Origin: Hyphomonas johnsonii MHS-2
Lineage (GTDB): Bacteria > Pseudomonadota > Alphaproteobacteria > Caulobacterales > Hyphomonadaceae
Direction of reading: 5' to 3'
DNA: 64,000 nt
Assembly (NCBI RefSeq): GCF_000685275.1
Contig: NZ_ARYK01000006.1
Span: 210,028 to 274,027 of the forward strand
Shown: one piece after another, positions 42,763 through 51,204 of the stretch
Numbering within the stretch: the first letter of the stretch is position 1
Layout: the number at the start of each line of letters is the position of its first letter
The notes under the pieces: generated by a model
What the model was told of the DNA's origin: nothing
The model's input: the letters and a program-made list of their open reading frames with translations, nothing else
Databases searched by the model: none
Translations under genes and position numbers: made by a program

Positions 42763-44486
42763 TGGGCGGGCATGGTTACGATGTCCTGATCAAGGATGCG
42801 CTGGTCTTCCTGTTTGCCGCAGGCGTGGTCGTGCCGGTGTTCCGGTACCTGCGGTTGCCGACGGTCGTCGGCTTCATGCTGGCAGGCGTTGTGCTCGGGC
42901 CTTATGCGCTGGGGTCGCTGGCGCATGTCCAGCCATTGCTGGAATACGTGTCGGTGTCCGATCCCGAGGCCGCTGCGCCGTTTGCGGAACTCGGCATAAT
43001 GTTCCTCTTGTTCCTGCTGGGCCTGGAGTTCTCGTTCGGGAAACTCTGGTCCATGAAGCGCGCCGTGTTCGGGGCAGGGGGGCTGCAGGCGGCGTTGAGC
43101 GCTGCGGTGATCGCCGGGGCGGTGTACTGGGCGGGTTTGCCGGCCGAAGCGGCGATCATATGTGGCCTGGCGCTGGCCCTGTCATCGACGGCGATCGTCA
43201 TGCAGATGCTGGTCGAGCAGAAACGCGCAGCCCGCCCGGTGGGACGCGCAGCGCTGAGCGTTCTGTTGTTCCAGGACATACTCGTTGCGCCCATCCTGAT
43301 CTTCATCGGCTTCCTGAGCATGGGGGAAGGCGCCAATGTTTCGTCCGTCCTGGTCGAGGCGGCGGTGAATGGCCTGATCGCAATCGCGTTCATCATGCTG
43401 ATCGGGCGCTTTGCCCTCAGGCCGATGTTTCGCCTGGCCGCGCAGGTCGGCGGGCGGGATTTCCTGATGGCGCTGACATTGCTGACAGTTGTCGGTGCCG
43501 CGACCATCACGGCCACGGCGGGCCTGTCACTTGCGCTGGGCGCGTTCCTGGCCGGGCTGCTGCTGGGCGAGACCGAATTCAAGCACCAGACGGAAGTCGA
43601 CCTCGAACCGTTCAAGGGTGTCCTGCTGGGCGTCTTCTTCATGACCGTGGGCATGGCGCTGGATCTGCCGTCGCTGGTGACTCAACCGGGGGTGATCTTC
43701 GGCGGGCTGGCCGCCTTGCTGGCGGTCAAGTTCCTGATCGCGTTCGTGGCCTGCCGGCTGTTTGCCGGGGACAGGCTGGTCTCCATCGAGACCGCCAGCC
43801 TGCTGGCGCCGGCGGGAGAATTTGCGTTCGTCGTGGTTGCCGCCGCCGGGACAGCCGGTGTTCTGGATGCGGGCACGTCAGGCAGGATCGCCGCGATTGC
43901 GGGCCTGTCCATGCTGCTGATCCCGGTGTTGGGGCGCCTGGGCGGGTGGGCCGCCTCGTGGCTTGAGGGTGATGAACCCGAAGCGCATCTGGACGAGGAT
44001 TTCTCGGACATGAAGGGGCATGTGATCATTGCGGGCTTTGGCCGGGTCGGTGAGACGGTTGCCCGCATCCTGACGGTGGAAGACACCGAGATCGTGGCGC
44101 TGGAACGCAGCGCCGTGCGCCTGGTGCAGGCCCGCAAGGGCGGGTGGCAAGTCTTCCTGGGCGACGCGGCGAGACCTGAAATCCTGCACAGTGCAGGCGC
44201 GGATGGTGCGCGCCTGTTCGTTGTGACCGTGGATGATGTCGCCGCTGCGGAGGCGATGGTGACATCCTTCCACCGGCTGCACCCTGACGTGCCGATCGTG
44301 GTGCGTGCGCGCGATCATGAACATGCTGCACGGCTGCGTCTGGCGGGTGCCACCCACGTCATCCCGGATGCGATTGAATCCGGCATGCAGATGGCGGGAC
44401 GGGCCCTGACCGAGTTCGGCTATGACTCAGAAACCGTCCGCAGTCGCCTCGCAGCCGAGCGCGGCGAGGAATACCAGCGCAGCTGA
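42762..44486 (+). CDS. Monovalent cation:proton antiporter of the KefB/KefC type
   Basis: A 574-residue inner-membrane protein of the CPA2 family, predicted to exchange K+ or Na+ for H+. About 12 hydrophobic segments fill the first 400 residues, with family motifs PTVVGFMLAGVVLGP, FLLFLLGLEFS, SSTAIVMQ and GAFLAGLLLGETEF. A C-terminal TrkA-N (RCK) domain begins at VIIAGFGRVGETVARIL, binds NAD(H) and gates such systems. The acidic linker (GDEPEAHLDEDFSD) joins the two. An ancillary KefF/KefG partner is not visible, and the C-terminal RCK is complete. The ATG overlaps the bridging frame. Confidence 0.92.
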   Translation: MGGHGYDVLIKDALVFLFAAGVVVPVFRYLRLPTVVGFMLAGVVLGPYALGSLAHVQPLLEYVSVSDPEAAAPFAELGIMFLLFLLGLEFSFGKLWSMKRAVFGAGGLQAALSAAVIAGAVYWAGLPAEAAIICGLALALSSTAIVMQMLVEQKRAARPVGRAALSVLLFQDILVAPILIFIGFLSMGEGANVSSVLVEAAVNGLIAIAFIMLIGRFALRPMFRLAAQVGGRDFLMALTLLTVVGAATITATAGLSLALGAFLAGLLLGETEFKHQTEVDLEPFKGVLLGVFFMTVGMALDLPSLVTQPGVIFGGLAALLAVKFLIAFVACRLFAGDRLVSIETASLLAPAGEFAFVVVAAAGTAGVLDAGTSGRIAAIAGLSMLLIPVLGRLGGWAASWLEGDEPEAHLDEDFSDMKGHVIIAGFGRVGETVARILTVEDTEIVALERSAVRLVQARKGGWQVFLGDAARPEILHSAGADGARLFVVTVDDVAAAEAMVTSFHRLHPDVPIVVRARDHEHAARLRLAGATHVIPDAIESGMQMAGRALTEFGYDSETVRSRLAAERGEEYQRS

Positions 44487-44585
44487 CGACGGGCGGGCAC
44501 GGCCATTTTGAAAGGTGCCCTTTCGTCAAGCTTGCTTCCCGCAAGGTCAGCGGGCGTCTAACCTATGCCAAACAGGGAGACCGCC

Positions 44586-45254
44586 ATGAGCGCCACGATC
44601 AGGATCGAGAATGAAATTGCCATCATCACGATGGATGACGGCAAGGCCAACGCCATCAACCCTACTATGCTGGACGCACTGAATGCGGCGCTGGACCAGG
44701 CCGAGAAAGAGGCGAAGGCGGTGATCATCACCGGGCGGCCCGACAGGTTCTCGGGCGGGTTTGACCTCAAGATGATGATGGGAGCGACTCCGGAAGACGT
44801 GCGGGCGCTGGTCAATGCCGGCGGCGCGCTGGCGTTGCGCCTGTTTACCCTGCCCATGCCTGTCATTGCGGCGTGTACGGGGCATGGCATCGCCATGGGC
44901 TGTTTCATCCTGCTCAGCTGCGACAAGCGGTTCGGCGCGAAAGGGGCCTACAAGATCGGCGCCAACGAGACGCAGATCGGCATGGTGTTGCCTGTGTTTG
45001 CGCTGGAGCTGTGCAAGGCGCGCCTGAACCCGCTCTACATGACAGAGTCGGTGGTCAATGGCACGCTGTTCGATCCGGACGAGGCGGTGAGCGTGGGATA
45101 CCTGGACAAGGCTGTCGCGCCGGACCAGGTGATGGCCGAAGCGCTGGCTGAAGCCGAGCGGTTGAAAGCCTTGCCCGGCGCTGCCCTTGCGGGCAACAAG
45201 CGTATCCTGCGCAAGCCCGTCGTCGATGTGATTGGCGCTTCACTCGCGCAGTAG
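44586..45254 (+). CDS. Crotonase-family protein (enoyl-CoA hydratase/isomerase)
   Basis: A 222-residue crotonase-fold enzyme. It shows the FSGGFDLKMM oxyanion block, the VIAACTGHGIAMGCFILLSCD loop (read PVIAACTGHGIAMG, with the second oxyanion Gly), and an IGANETQIGMVLPVFALEL segment where the catalytic Glu is expected (ANETQIG). The protein is shorter than true hydratases (about 260). The start has AGGGAG upstream. The substrate is unknown. It is 74 bp upstream of the paralogue array on the same strand; a functional link is not evident. Confidence 0.85.
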   Translation: MSATIRIENEIAIITMDDGKANAINPTMLDALNAALDQAEKEAKAVIITGRPDRFSGGFDLKMMMGATPEDVRALVNAGGALALRLFTLPMPVIAACTGHGIAMGCFILLSCDKRFGAKGAYKIGANETQIGMVLPVFALELCKARLNPLYMTESVVNGTLFDPDEAVSVGYLDKAVAPDQVMAEALAEAERLKALPGAALAGNKRILRKPVVDVIGASLAQ

Positions 45255-45328
45255 GCGTTCGAGAGATAATACTGTTCAGCCGCCGCCAAACCGACTAGCC
45301 TTTTCAATCAGGCAGGTCGGGGGACATC

Positions 45329-46096
45329 TTGAAATTACGGCACATCACTGACGCTTTCCGCGAGCAGGACTGGTTCACCGTCGTGGTCGAGACCCTGATC
45401 GTTGTGCTCGGCGTGTTTCTCGGTTTGCAAGTGAACAACTGGAATAACGCGCGCGCGCTTGATTCGACCGAGCGCGAATACCTGTTTCACCTGAAAGATG
45501 AAATTGCGGAAGCCACCACCTTTCTGGAATATCAGGAAACCTATGCGAATACGGTCGTGGCGTCCGGGCAGCGGGCGCTGGCTTTCCTGGAGGGGGACAC
45601 GCCCTGCATGGAGGACTGCGCCAGCCTGCTCGCCGACTTCTTTCTTGCATCGCAAGTCTGGGGTACCGGAATTAACATGTCAGTCTACGATGAAATGACG
45701 CGGATGGGCCTTCCAAGGGATATCGCAACCCGGAAGGCAATCCAGCAGTATTACGGCTACATTGACGGATGGGACATCGTGAATCTGGCACCGCCCGCCT
45801 ATCGTGAAACCGTGCGCGGCTATTTCTCGCCAGATGCCAGTGACGCCATGTGGCAGAAATGCCATCTCCTCGTGGGCGGCGACCTGGAGATCCTTGGCAA
45901 GGGGTGCACAGACGACCTGGAGAAACTCGATCCAGCCGGGATGCTCGAGCGCATCCGGACAGCGCCGGGCCTGGCCGAACAATTGCGCTTCTGGATCGGG
46001 CAGAACAAATTTGCGCTGAAGCATTATCCCCAGGCCTTGCCCGTCACCCGGGCCGCCGAAGCGGCGATTGATGTCGACCTGGGGATCAAACCATGA
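45329..46096 (+). CDS. NWN-anchored membrane protein, paralogue 1 (DUF6090-like)
   Basis: A 255-residue bitopic protein that opens an array of five. A short cytoplasmic N-terminus (RHITDAFREQDWF) leads to one membrane helix (TVVVETLIVVLGVFLGLQV, about 17-35) and the interface motif NNWNNAR. The remaining ~215 residues should be periplasmic. They are helical and carry two cysteine pairs: PCMEDC (about 92-97) and C...C around 185-202 (WQKCHL and GKGCTD). A TTG start is used; no ATG or GTG gives the conserved N-terminus, and GGGGGA lies upstream. The anchor and NWN motif resemble DUF6090-type proteins known mainly from Bacteroidota. Function unknown. Its anchor is of the QDWFTV/ETLIVVLG type shared with paralogue 5. 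Confidence 0.8.
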   Translation: MKLRHITDAFREQDWFTVVVETLIVVLGVFLGLQVNNWNNARALDSTEREYLFHLKDEIAEATTFLEYQETYANTVVASGQRALAFLEGDTPCMEDCASLLADFFLASQVWGTGINMSVYDEMTRMGLPRDIATRKAIQQYYGYIDGWDIVNLAPPAYRETVRGYFSPDASDAMWQKCHLLVGGDLEILGKGCTDDLEKLDPAGMLERIRTAPGLAEQLRFWIGQNKFALKHYPQALPVTRAAEAAIDVDLGIKP

Positions 46097-46821
46097 TCCT
46101 GCGCCGCGTCATCAAGCATGTGAAGCACCAGGAATGGACGGCGATTGTCATCGACTTCCTTATCGTCGTGGTTGGGGTGTTCGTCGGGCTGCAGGTCTCG
46201 AACTGGAACGATGAGCGGTCGCTGAGGCGTGAGCAGGCCCAATACCTGCAGCAACTTGCAGCCGAACATGGCGTGATAGAAGCCACGTTTGCGAAACATG
46301 TCGAACGCTATTCCGGGTCGGTGGATGCAACACGCACGATGTTGCGGCATCTCGGCCGGAACGATGCCGTGGACCAGGGCCTGCTTGTGCAGTTGGCGGA
46401 GGACATCGAATCCTACCCGATCCCACCCGGATCGTCTGCGGCGCTGCGGGAATTGATCTCGTCCGGCAAGATGGGCCTGATCCGGAATCGCGATTTGCGC
46501 ACGGCGCTGATGCAGTTGAATGATCACCTCGAACTGCTGGCGCGCGCGTATGACGGCAATTCAACAGATTCATCCATGCTGCTCCCAGTGCTCCAGCCCT
46601 ATCTGGAGTTCGATCTCGCCGAGGTGCCCGACGCGTCCACGCGGCGTCCGAATGTGGCCGTTGCGCGTGTCGACCTTGATGGCATGCGGGCGGACGAAGA
46701 CGTGGCGTCAGCCATGAAGATCGCCCTGAAAGTGCACACGAACATGTTGTACCTGGACGCGCTCCTGCTCGACGAAGTGCGCAAGGTGAGGTCGACCCTG
46801 GAAGCGGAAATGGAAAGATGA
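46093..46821 (+). CDS. NWN-anchored membrane protein, paralogue 2 (DUF6090-like, cysteine-free)
   Basis: A 242-residue bitopic protein. The anchor reads ILRRVIKHVKHQEWTAI (cytoplasmic) then VIDFLIVVVGVFVGLQV (membrane) and SNWNDER. The periplasmic part is predicted helical and contains the SGKMGLIRNRDLRTAL block equivalent to the SGxxG-type segment of its paralogues. It is unique among the array members in having no cysteine at all. The start overlaps the paralogue 1 stop (ATGA). First-35-codon DNA is very similar to that of paralogue 4, while the rest diverges strongly. Confidence 0.8.
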   Translation: MILRRVIKHVKHQEWTAIVIDFLIVVVGVFVGLQVSNWNDERSLRREQAQYLQQLAAEHGVIEATFAKHVERYSGSVDATRTMLRHLGRNDAVDQGLLVQLAEDIESYPIPPGSSAALRELISSGKMGLIRNRDLRTALMQLNDHLELLARAYDGNSTDSSMLLPVLQPYLEFDLAEVPDASTRRPNVAVARVDLDGMRADEDVASAMKIALKVHTNMLYLDALLLDEVRKVRSTLEAEMER

Positions 46822-47582
46822 TCCTTCGCCGTGTCATCTCGCATTTTCGCAAACAGGAATGGACCGCTATCGGACTCGATTTCCTGATCGTCGTGTTCGG
46901 TGTGTTCATCGGCATCCAGGTGTCGAACTGGAACACCGCGCGCGCGTCCATGGAGCGGGAAACCGGTCTGCTGGTCGAATTGCGGCGCGAACTCGAAACG
47001 GGAATACAGAAGACGGAACAAAAGGCCTATGCGCTGAACCAGGTGGCGGAGGCAGGAAAGCGCTCACTCGACTTCATGGCAGCAGGCCAACCGTGCGGTG
47101 ACAATTGCTGGCTTGTGCTGGTCGATTTCTTCCACGCGTCACAATGGCAGAAAATCGAGGTTCAAGCGACGACCTACGAAGAAATGCGCAGAAGCGGATT
47201 GCCACGTTCGCGCGAGATCATCGACGCCGTCGAGTTCTATCTGGCGCAGAATGCAAATCTTGCAAGCACGTGGCAGGAACCGCCAAAGTATCGCTCGCTG
47301 GTTCGTCAGTTTATCCCTCTCGATGTCCAGGCCTATTATTGGGCAACGTGCTACGACGTCACCGGGGGGGCAGAAACCTATGTGCTCGATTGTGCCAAGG
47401 GTGTCGCAGATGATATGGCGGCGCGGTCCGTGAATGAGATTATGACGAAGCCCGACATGCAGCCCTTCCTGACGGAATGGACGGGGCATGTGGTTTCCAC
47501 ACCTTCGGATATGGATGAACAGAACGAGGCGGCGGAACGCGCCATTGCGGCGATCAACAATGAACTGGATCGCCGCCGATGA
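46818..47582 (+). CDS. NWN-anchored membrane protein, paralogue 3 (DUF6090-like)
   Basis: A 254-residue bitopic protein with the ILRRVISHFRKQEWTAI / LDFLIVVFGVFIGIQV / SNWNTAR anchor. The periplasmic domain has the same cysteine plan as paralogue 1: PCGDNC (about 93-98), a later TCYDV and DCAKG pair, and the conserved ATTYEEMRRSGLPR segment matching SVYDEMTRMGLPR in paralogue 1. Periplasmic disulfides are inferred. The ATG overlaps the previous stop (ATGA). Function unknown. Confidence 0.8.
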   Translation: MILRRVISHFRKQEWTAIGLDFLIVVFGVFIGIQVSNWNTARASMERETGLLVELRRELETGIQKTEQKAYALNQVAEAGKRSLDFMAAGQPCGDNCWLVLVDFFHASQWQKIEVQATTYEEMRRSGLPRSREIIDAVEFYLAQNANLASTWQEPPKYRSLVRQFIPLDVQAYYWATCYDVTGGAETYVLDCAKGVADDMAARSVNEIMTKPDMQPFLTEWTGHVVSTPSDMDEQNEAAERAIAAINNELDRRR

Positions 47583-48352
47583 TCCTTCGCCGCGTCATCA
47601 AGCATGTGAAGAACCAGGAATGGACCGCTATCGGGCTCGATTTCCTGATCGTTGTCGTCGGTGTGTTTGTCGGTCTGCAGGTCAACACCTGGAATGAGGC
47701 GCGGGTGCAGGAACAGACTGCACGGGTCTATATCGAGCGCATCCGCGAGGACCTCGCTGGCAATCAGGAAGACATGGTACAGCGCGCCCTCTACTTCACG
47801 CAAACCCGCGATCACGGTCTGGCGGCGCTCGCCGCGCTCGACCAGCCGCCGGAAACGCTAGGCGAGGAATTTCTCATTGATGTCTATCAGGCAAGCCAGA
47901 TCATCCCGCGCACATTCGGCCGTGACACGTATGATGAAATCCTCTCCGTCGGTGCGGTGAATGCGATCACGGATGTGTCGTTGCGAAAGATGCTCGCCAA
48001 TTTCTATCGCGGCGTCGAAGCCCCGCTGGCCATTGTCGGGCAAACCGTTCCCTATCGCGAGATCGTTCGGGAGAAGCTGCCCTATGCGGCACAAGTGGCC
48101 ATTCGCGCCAATTGCGAAGAGGTTTCGGTCATCAATTCAGCGGGTGAGCCCCGCATTTCCCTTCCCGAGACGTGTGAAATCGATCTGGCCCCGGATGAGA
48201 TATCGCAATCGGTCTCGGCGATCATCGACGCTGACATTCATGGCCCGCTTGTTCGGCGCCTGTCCGACCTGGACAACAAGATCCTGATGGCGCGACGGCT
48301 CATCGCGCGCGTGCAGGCACTCGATTCCCATCTTGAGGAACAGCAACAATGA
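47579..48352 (+). CDS. NWN-anchored membrane protein, paralogue 4 (DUF6090-like)
   Basis: A 257-residue bitopic protein with anchor ILRRVIKHVKNQEWTAI / LDFLIVVVGVFVGLQV / NTWNEAR. Here the NWN motif is varied to NTWN. The periplasmic domain keeps the DTYDEILSVGAVN segment and only the C-terminal cysteine pair (RANCEEV and PETCEID). The last 20 residues are a Gln/Glu-rich helix (LDSHLEEQQQ). The ATG overlaps the previous stop. Anchor DNA is almost identical to paralogue 2 for about 100 bp, which suggests a recent duplication or gene conversion limited to the anchor. Confidence 0.8.
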   Translation: MILRRVIKHVKNQEWTAIGLDFLIVVVGVFVGLQVNTWNEARVQEQTARVYIERIREDLAGNQEDMVQRALYFTQTRDHGLAALAALDQPPETLGEEFLIDVYQASQIIPRTFGRDTYDEILSVGAVNAITDVSLRKMLANFYRGVEAPLAIVGQTVPYREIVREKLPYAAQVAIRANCEEVSVINSAGEPRISLPETCEIDLAPDEISQSVSAIIDADIHGPLVRRLSDLDNKILMARRLIARVQALDSHLEEQQQ

Positions 48353-49140
48353 TCCTGCGACGTATCTCTGACGCCTTTCGCAAGCAGGACTGGTTCACCG
48401 TCGCGGTTGAGACGCTGATCGTGGTGCTCGGTGTTTTCCTCGGTATCCAGCTTGGCAACTGGAATGAGGGGCAGGCGGACATGCGACGTGGAAGCGCCTA
48501 TGCTCAACGGCTTGCCATTGATATTCGAACGGATATCCGGGACCGGAGCAACCTGCTCGCTTACTATGAAGCGGTCAATGACAGCGCCGAGCGAACGGCT
48601 GCCCTGCTGGCCAGCAGTTCACCGGACCCTCGGGAACTGGTCGTCAATGCCTACCGCGCCACCGAATACGCAACCCACCAACCGACGCGCTCGACATGGG
48701 ACGAGATCGTGTCCTCTGGCGACATTGGCTTGTTGCCGCCAGATTTTGTTGAGGACGGTTGGGGTTCGTACTTTACAGATATTACCGCAAACAACGCGGC
48801 CCAAAACGCTCTGGCATCGTCCTATCGCCAGCGTGTTCGCCGAACCATTCCTCACGAGATTCAACGTGCCATCCGAGAAAGTTGCGGCGACAAAAGAGAT
48901 GAGATTGGAAATGTCACTGGATTTCGGGCCGACTGTAACCTTGATGTTTCAGACGAGGAGTGGGCGACAGCAGCGGAGGCTCTGTTGAGCGATCCGGAGC
49001 TGCTGCCAGATCTCCGGCTGCATTTTTCCAATCTTTCATCCGCGCGGGGCGACCTTACCGGCTCCTTGTACTCGCTCCAACAAGCTATCGGTGTGCTGGA
49101 GAGCGGCTCAACCGGCGCAAAACGGGCGCCGGCTGAATGA
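48349..49140 (+). CDS. NWN-anchored membrane protein, paralogue 5 (DUF6090-like)
   Basis: A 263-residue bitopic protein. Its anchor (RRISDAFRKQDWFTV / VETLIVVLGVFLGIQL / GNWNEGQ) is of the paralogue 1 type. The periplasmic domain holds STWDEIVSSGDIGLLP, the equivalent of the YDEM-SG segment, and the C-terminal cysteine pair (RESCGDK and RADCNLD). GC content falls in the central part (roughly 48.5-49.0 kb). The C-terminus QQAIGVLESG resembles the tail of the 38-codon remnant that follows. The ATG overlaps the previous stop. Confidence 0.8.
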   Translation: MILRRISDAFRKQDWFTVAVETLIVVLGVFLGIQLGNWNEGQADMRRGSAYAQRLAIDIRTDIRDRSNLLAYYEAVNDSAERTAALLASSSPDPRELVVNAYRATEYATHQPTRSTWDEIVSSGDIGLLPPDFVEDGWGSYFTDITANNAAQNALASSYRQRVRRTIPHEIQRAIRESCGDKRDEIGNVTGFRADCNLDVSDEEWATAAEALLSDPELLPDLRLHFSNLSSARGDLTGSLYSLQQAIGVLESGSTGAKRAPAE

Positions 49141-49253
49141 TCCTGCGCCGCTGGACGCAATGCCTCGTCTGCAGGCTCGAAGCCAAGCGGACATTTGCCG
49201 AAACCTGCGCCCGCGCAATTCGTGTCCTCGAAGGTATGGCGCCGCGGCCCTAG
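49137..49253 (+). pseudogene. Remnant of a sixth NWN-anchored paralogue
   Basis: An ATG overlapping the paralogue 5 stop (ATGA) opens a 38-codon frame beginning I-L-R-R-W, the array start signature. It then jumps to a sequence ending CARAIRVLEGM, similar to the QQAIGVLES tail of paralogue 5. The membrane helix and almost the whole periplasmic domain are missing. A large internal deletion is inferred. The end overlaps the convergent LysR gene by 4 bp. Confidence 0.55.
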
Positions 49254-50143
49254 GACTCCCCCGCAATCTCCGCGATCAGGCCGCGCAGCCAGGCCAGTGC
49301 GGGGTCCTCGGCATTTTCGCGGCCCCAGTAGAGAACGCTGCCGAGGGGCGGGAAGGCGGGTGGCAGCGCAAGGACAGCCAGCCCGGAGCTTTGCGCCAAT
49401 GGCAGCGGGACCGTCGCGGCGAGGTGGGTCTGGCGCACGATTTCGAGGGCCGGCATGTGATGCGGCAGGCGCATGACCGGGGTGATCCGGTGGCCCGCCG
49501 CACGGGCGATCTCCTCGACATAGGAGCGGCCCTCGCGTCGGCTGGAGACCACCACGTGGCGCAGGCCGATGAAACGTTCCAGTGTCAGGTCCTGACCGGC
49601 GACCGGATGATCGCGCGCGACAACGCAGGCATAAGGCGTGTCCAGCAGGGCGGCCCGCTCGAGATCGTGGCCGCGCAGGTCCGGCACGTCGAGGGCCAGG
49701 TCAAGGCGGCCGGATGCGAGTTCCGACGAAATGGCGCCGCGCTGGACCTGGCTCCAGGCGATCCGGATGCCCGGCGCTTCAGCTTCCAGCCGGCGTGCCA
49801 GCCGCGGTGCAATGATAAAGACGCCAGCGTCGCGTGCCGAGATGTTGAAGACGCGGGTCGACTGGGCCGGTTCGAACGTCGAGCGTTGTTCCAGCCCGGC
49901 GCGCAGGCGGTCCAGCGCGTCGCGCACGGCAGGCATCAGCGCATCGGCCATAGCGGTTGGCTTCACGCCGCGCCCTTCGCGCACGAATAACGGGTCTTCG
50001 AAATGGTTGCGCAGGCGCGCCAGCGCATTGCTGACCGCGGGCTGGGTGATGTGGAGTGTCTCGCTGGCGCGCGTCAGGCTGCGCTCGGTATACACGGCCT
50101 CCAGTACGGGCAGCAGGTTGAGGTCGATGGTGCGCAGGTTCAT
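49250..50143 (-). CDS. LysR-family transcriptional regulator
   Basis: A 297-residue LTTR. The N-terminal winged HTH reads RSLTRASETLHITQPAVSNALARL, split as the recognition region LHITQPAVSNAL. An effector-binding domain with two Rossmann-like halves follows (about 90-297). The NodD-like DPLFVREGRGVKPT segment places it in the NodD/NahR-related branch. No metabolic target is obvious next door; the adjacent TSUP gene is transcribed the same way. A dyad 17 bp upstream of its start is a candidate autoregulatory site. Confidence 0.92.
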   Translation of the reverse strand: MNLRTIDLNLLPVLEAVYTERSLTRASETLHITQPAVSNALARLRNHFEDPLFVREGRGVKPTAMADALMPAVRDALDRLRAGLEQRSTFEPAQSTRVFNISARDAGVFIIAPRLARRLEAEAPGIRIAWSQVQRGAISSELASGRLDLALDVPDLRGHDLERAALLDTPYACVVARDHPVAGQDLTLERFIGLRHVVVSSRREGRSYVEEIARAAGHRITPVMRLPHHMPALEIVRQTHLAATVPLPLAQSSGLAVLALPPAFPPLGSVLYWGRENAEDPALAWLRGLIAEIAGES

Positions 50144-50159
50144 GGCCGGGCCCTATACT

Positions 50160-50174
50160 ATCACCAACAGTGAT
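50160..50174. promoter_or_regulatory. Dyad upstream of the LysR gene
   Basis: ATCAC and GTGAT flank five bases, a perfect short inverted repeat with the T-N11-A character of LTTR boxes. It lies 17-31 bp before the LysR start codon, suiting negative autoregulation. Confidence 0.45.
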
Positions 50175-50309
50175 GATTGTTCTTCATGCAATAAAGTTGC
50201 CGAATAGTCGAGCATCAGGCATCAAGAAGGGGGAAACAGGTCGTGGTCAGGAGTGGATATGCCCGTCGGCGCAATGTCGAAGATGAAAGCCGGAGCAGGG
50301 ATGGTTGCA

Positions 50310-51056
50310 TTACAGCCAGCCGGCGGCCTTCATCAGCATGACTGCGCCAACCGCCGTGACCAGGTATTTCATCCCGCGCTTGAAGTTCACGTCCGTCATC
50401 TGCTGGAGCACTTTTCCTCCCAGTGTCGTACCCAGCATGGACAGTGGAATGGCCGCCAGGATCAACCAAGCGGGCGGCAGCGCCGCCAGCCCCGCTGCCG
50501 CGATGACCGGTATGCTCCAGAACACGATCTTGACGGAATGCGCCAATACCTGCGTCACGGCCTTGGTGGCCACGATGGCATGCCGGGTCATGTCGGTGCG
50601 CACGAAGAACAGGTCCAGCAGCGGCCCCGCGACGCCAGCGACCGTGTTCAGCGACTGCACGACAAAGCCGGCACCCTCAGCCTGGAACCGTTTCTGGATG
50701 TCGAGGTCGACCAGCGATTTGGGCAGCCAGACCAGCAGGGTCGTCAGGCCCAGCAGCAGGTAGACCATCTGCCTGTCCGGGCGCCAGGACAGTGCGAACA
50801 GCAATCCGACAGCCGCCAGCGAGCCGAGCGCGTAGCGCCGGAAGATCGCCCAGTCGATATGCTTGCGCCACAGGAAGGCGCGGTAGCCGTTCGAGACGAT
50901 CTGGATCGACCCGTGGATGATCATCGCCGTTGCCACCGGCACGAGCGCTGCCAGCACGCCCATGAAGATGATGCCGCCTGCCATGCCGAATATGCCCGAG
51001 ATGAACGTCGTGACGAGAACGGTCACGAGGATGATCAGGGTGCTGGTCAGGGTCAT
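50310..51056 (-). CDS. TSUP-family transporter (sulfite exporter TauE/SafE)
   Basis: A 248-residue inner-membrane protein with about seven to eight hydrophobic segments. The opening TLTSTLIILVTVLVTTFISGIFGMAGGIIFMG (read FISGIFGMAGG) carries the G-x-F-G-M-A-G-G signature of TSUP permeases. A paired second-half repeat is seen in VQSLNTVAGVAGPLL. Family members export sulfite, sulfoacetate or similar organic anions; the substrate here is not indicated. The ATG chosen removes 30 upstream residues that are polar and not conserved. It lies downstream of nothing and upstream of LysR on the minus strand (166 bp). Confidence 0.85.
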   Translation of the reverse strand: MTLTSTLIILVTVLVTTFISGIFGMAGGIIFMGVLAALVPVATAMIIHGSIQIVSNGYRAFLWRKHIDWAIFRRYALGSLAAVGLLFALSWRPDRQMVYLLLGLTTLLVWLPKSLVDLDIQKRFQAEGAGFVVQSLNTVAGVAGPLLDLFFVRTDMTRHAIVATKAVTQVLAHSVKIVFWSIPVIAAAGLAALPPAWLILAAIPLSMLGTTLGGKVLQQMTDVNFKRGMKYLVTAVGAVMLMKAAGWL

Positions 51057-51204
51057 TCGCGGCGGCGTAGCCGAATTCGAACCGCCGGGCCAGATGCCGG
51101 CGCGAACGTGAAACCGGCGACAGGATTGCTTATCCGGTCGACGCAAAGGTCCCGCGGGTGGTAAGACACTCCAAAGACGTGATTAGAGGAAGAGAGAAAC
51201 GACG

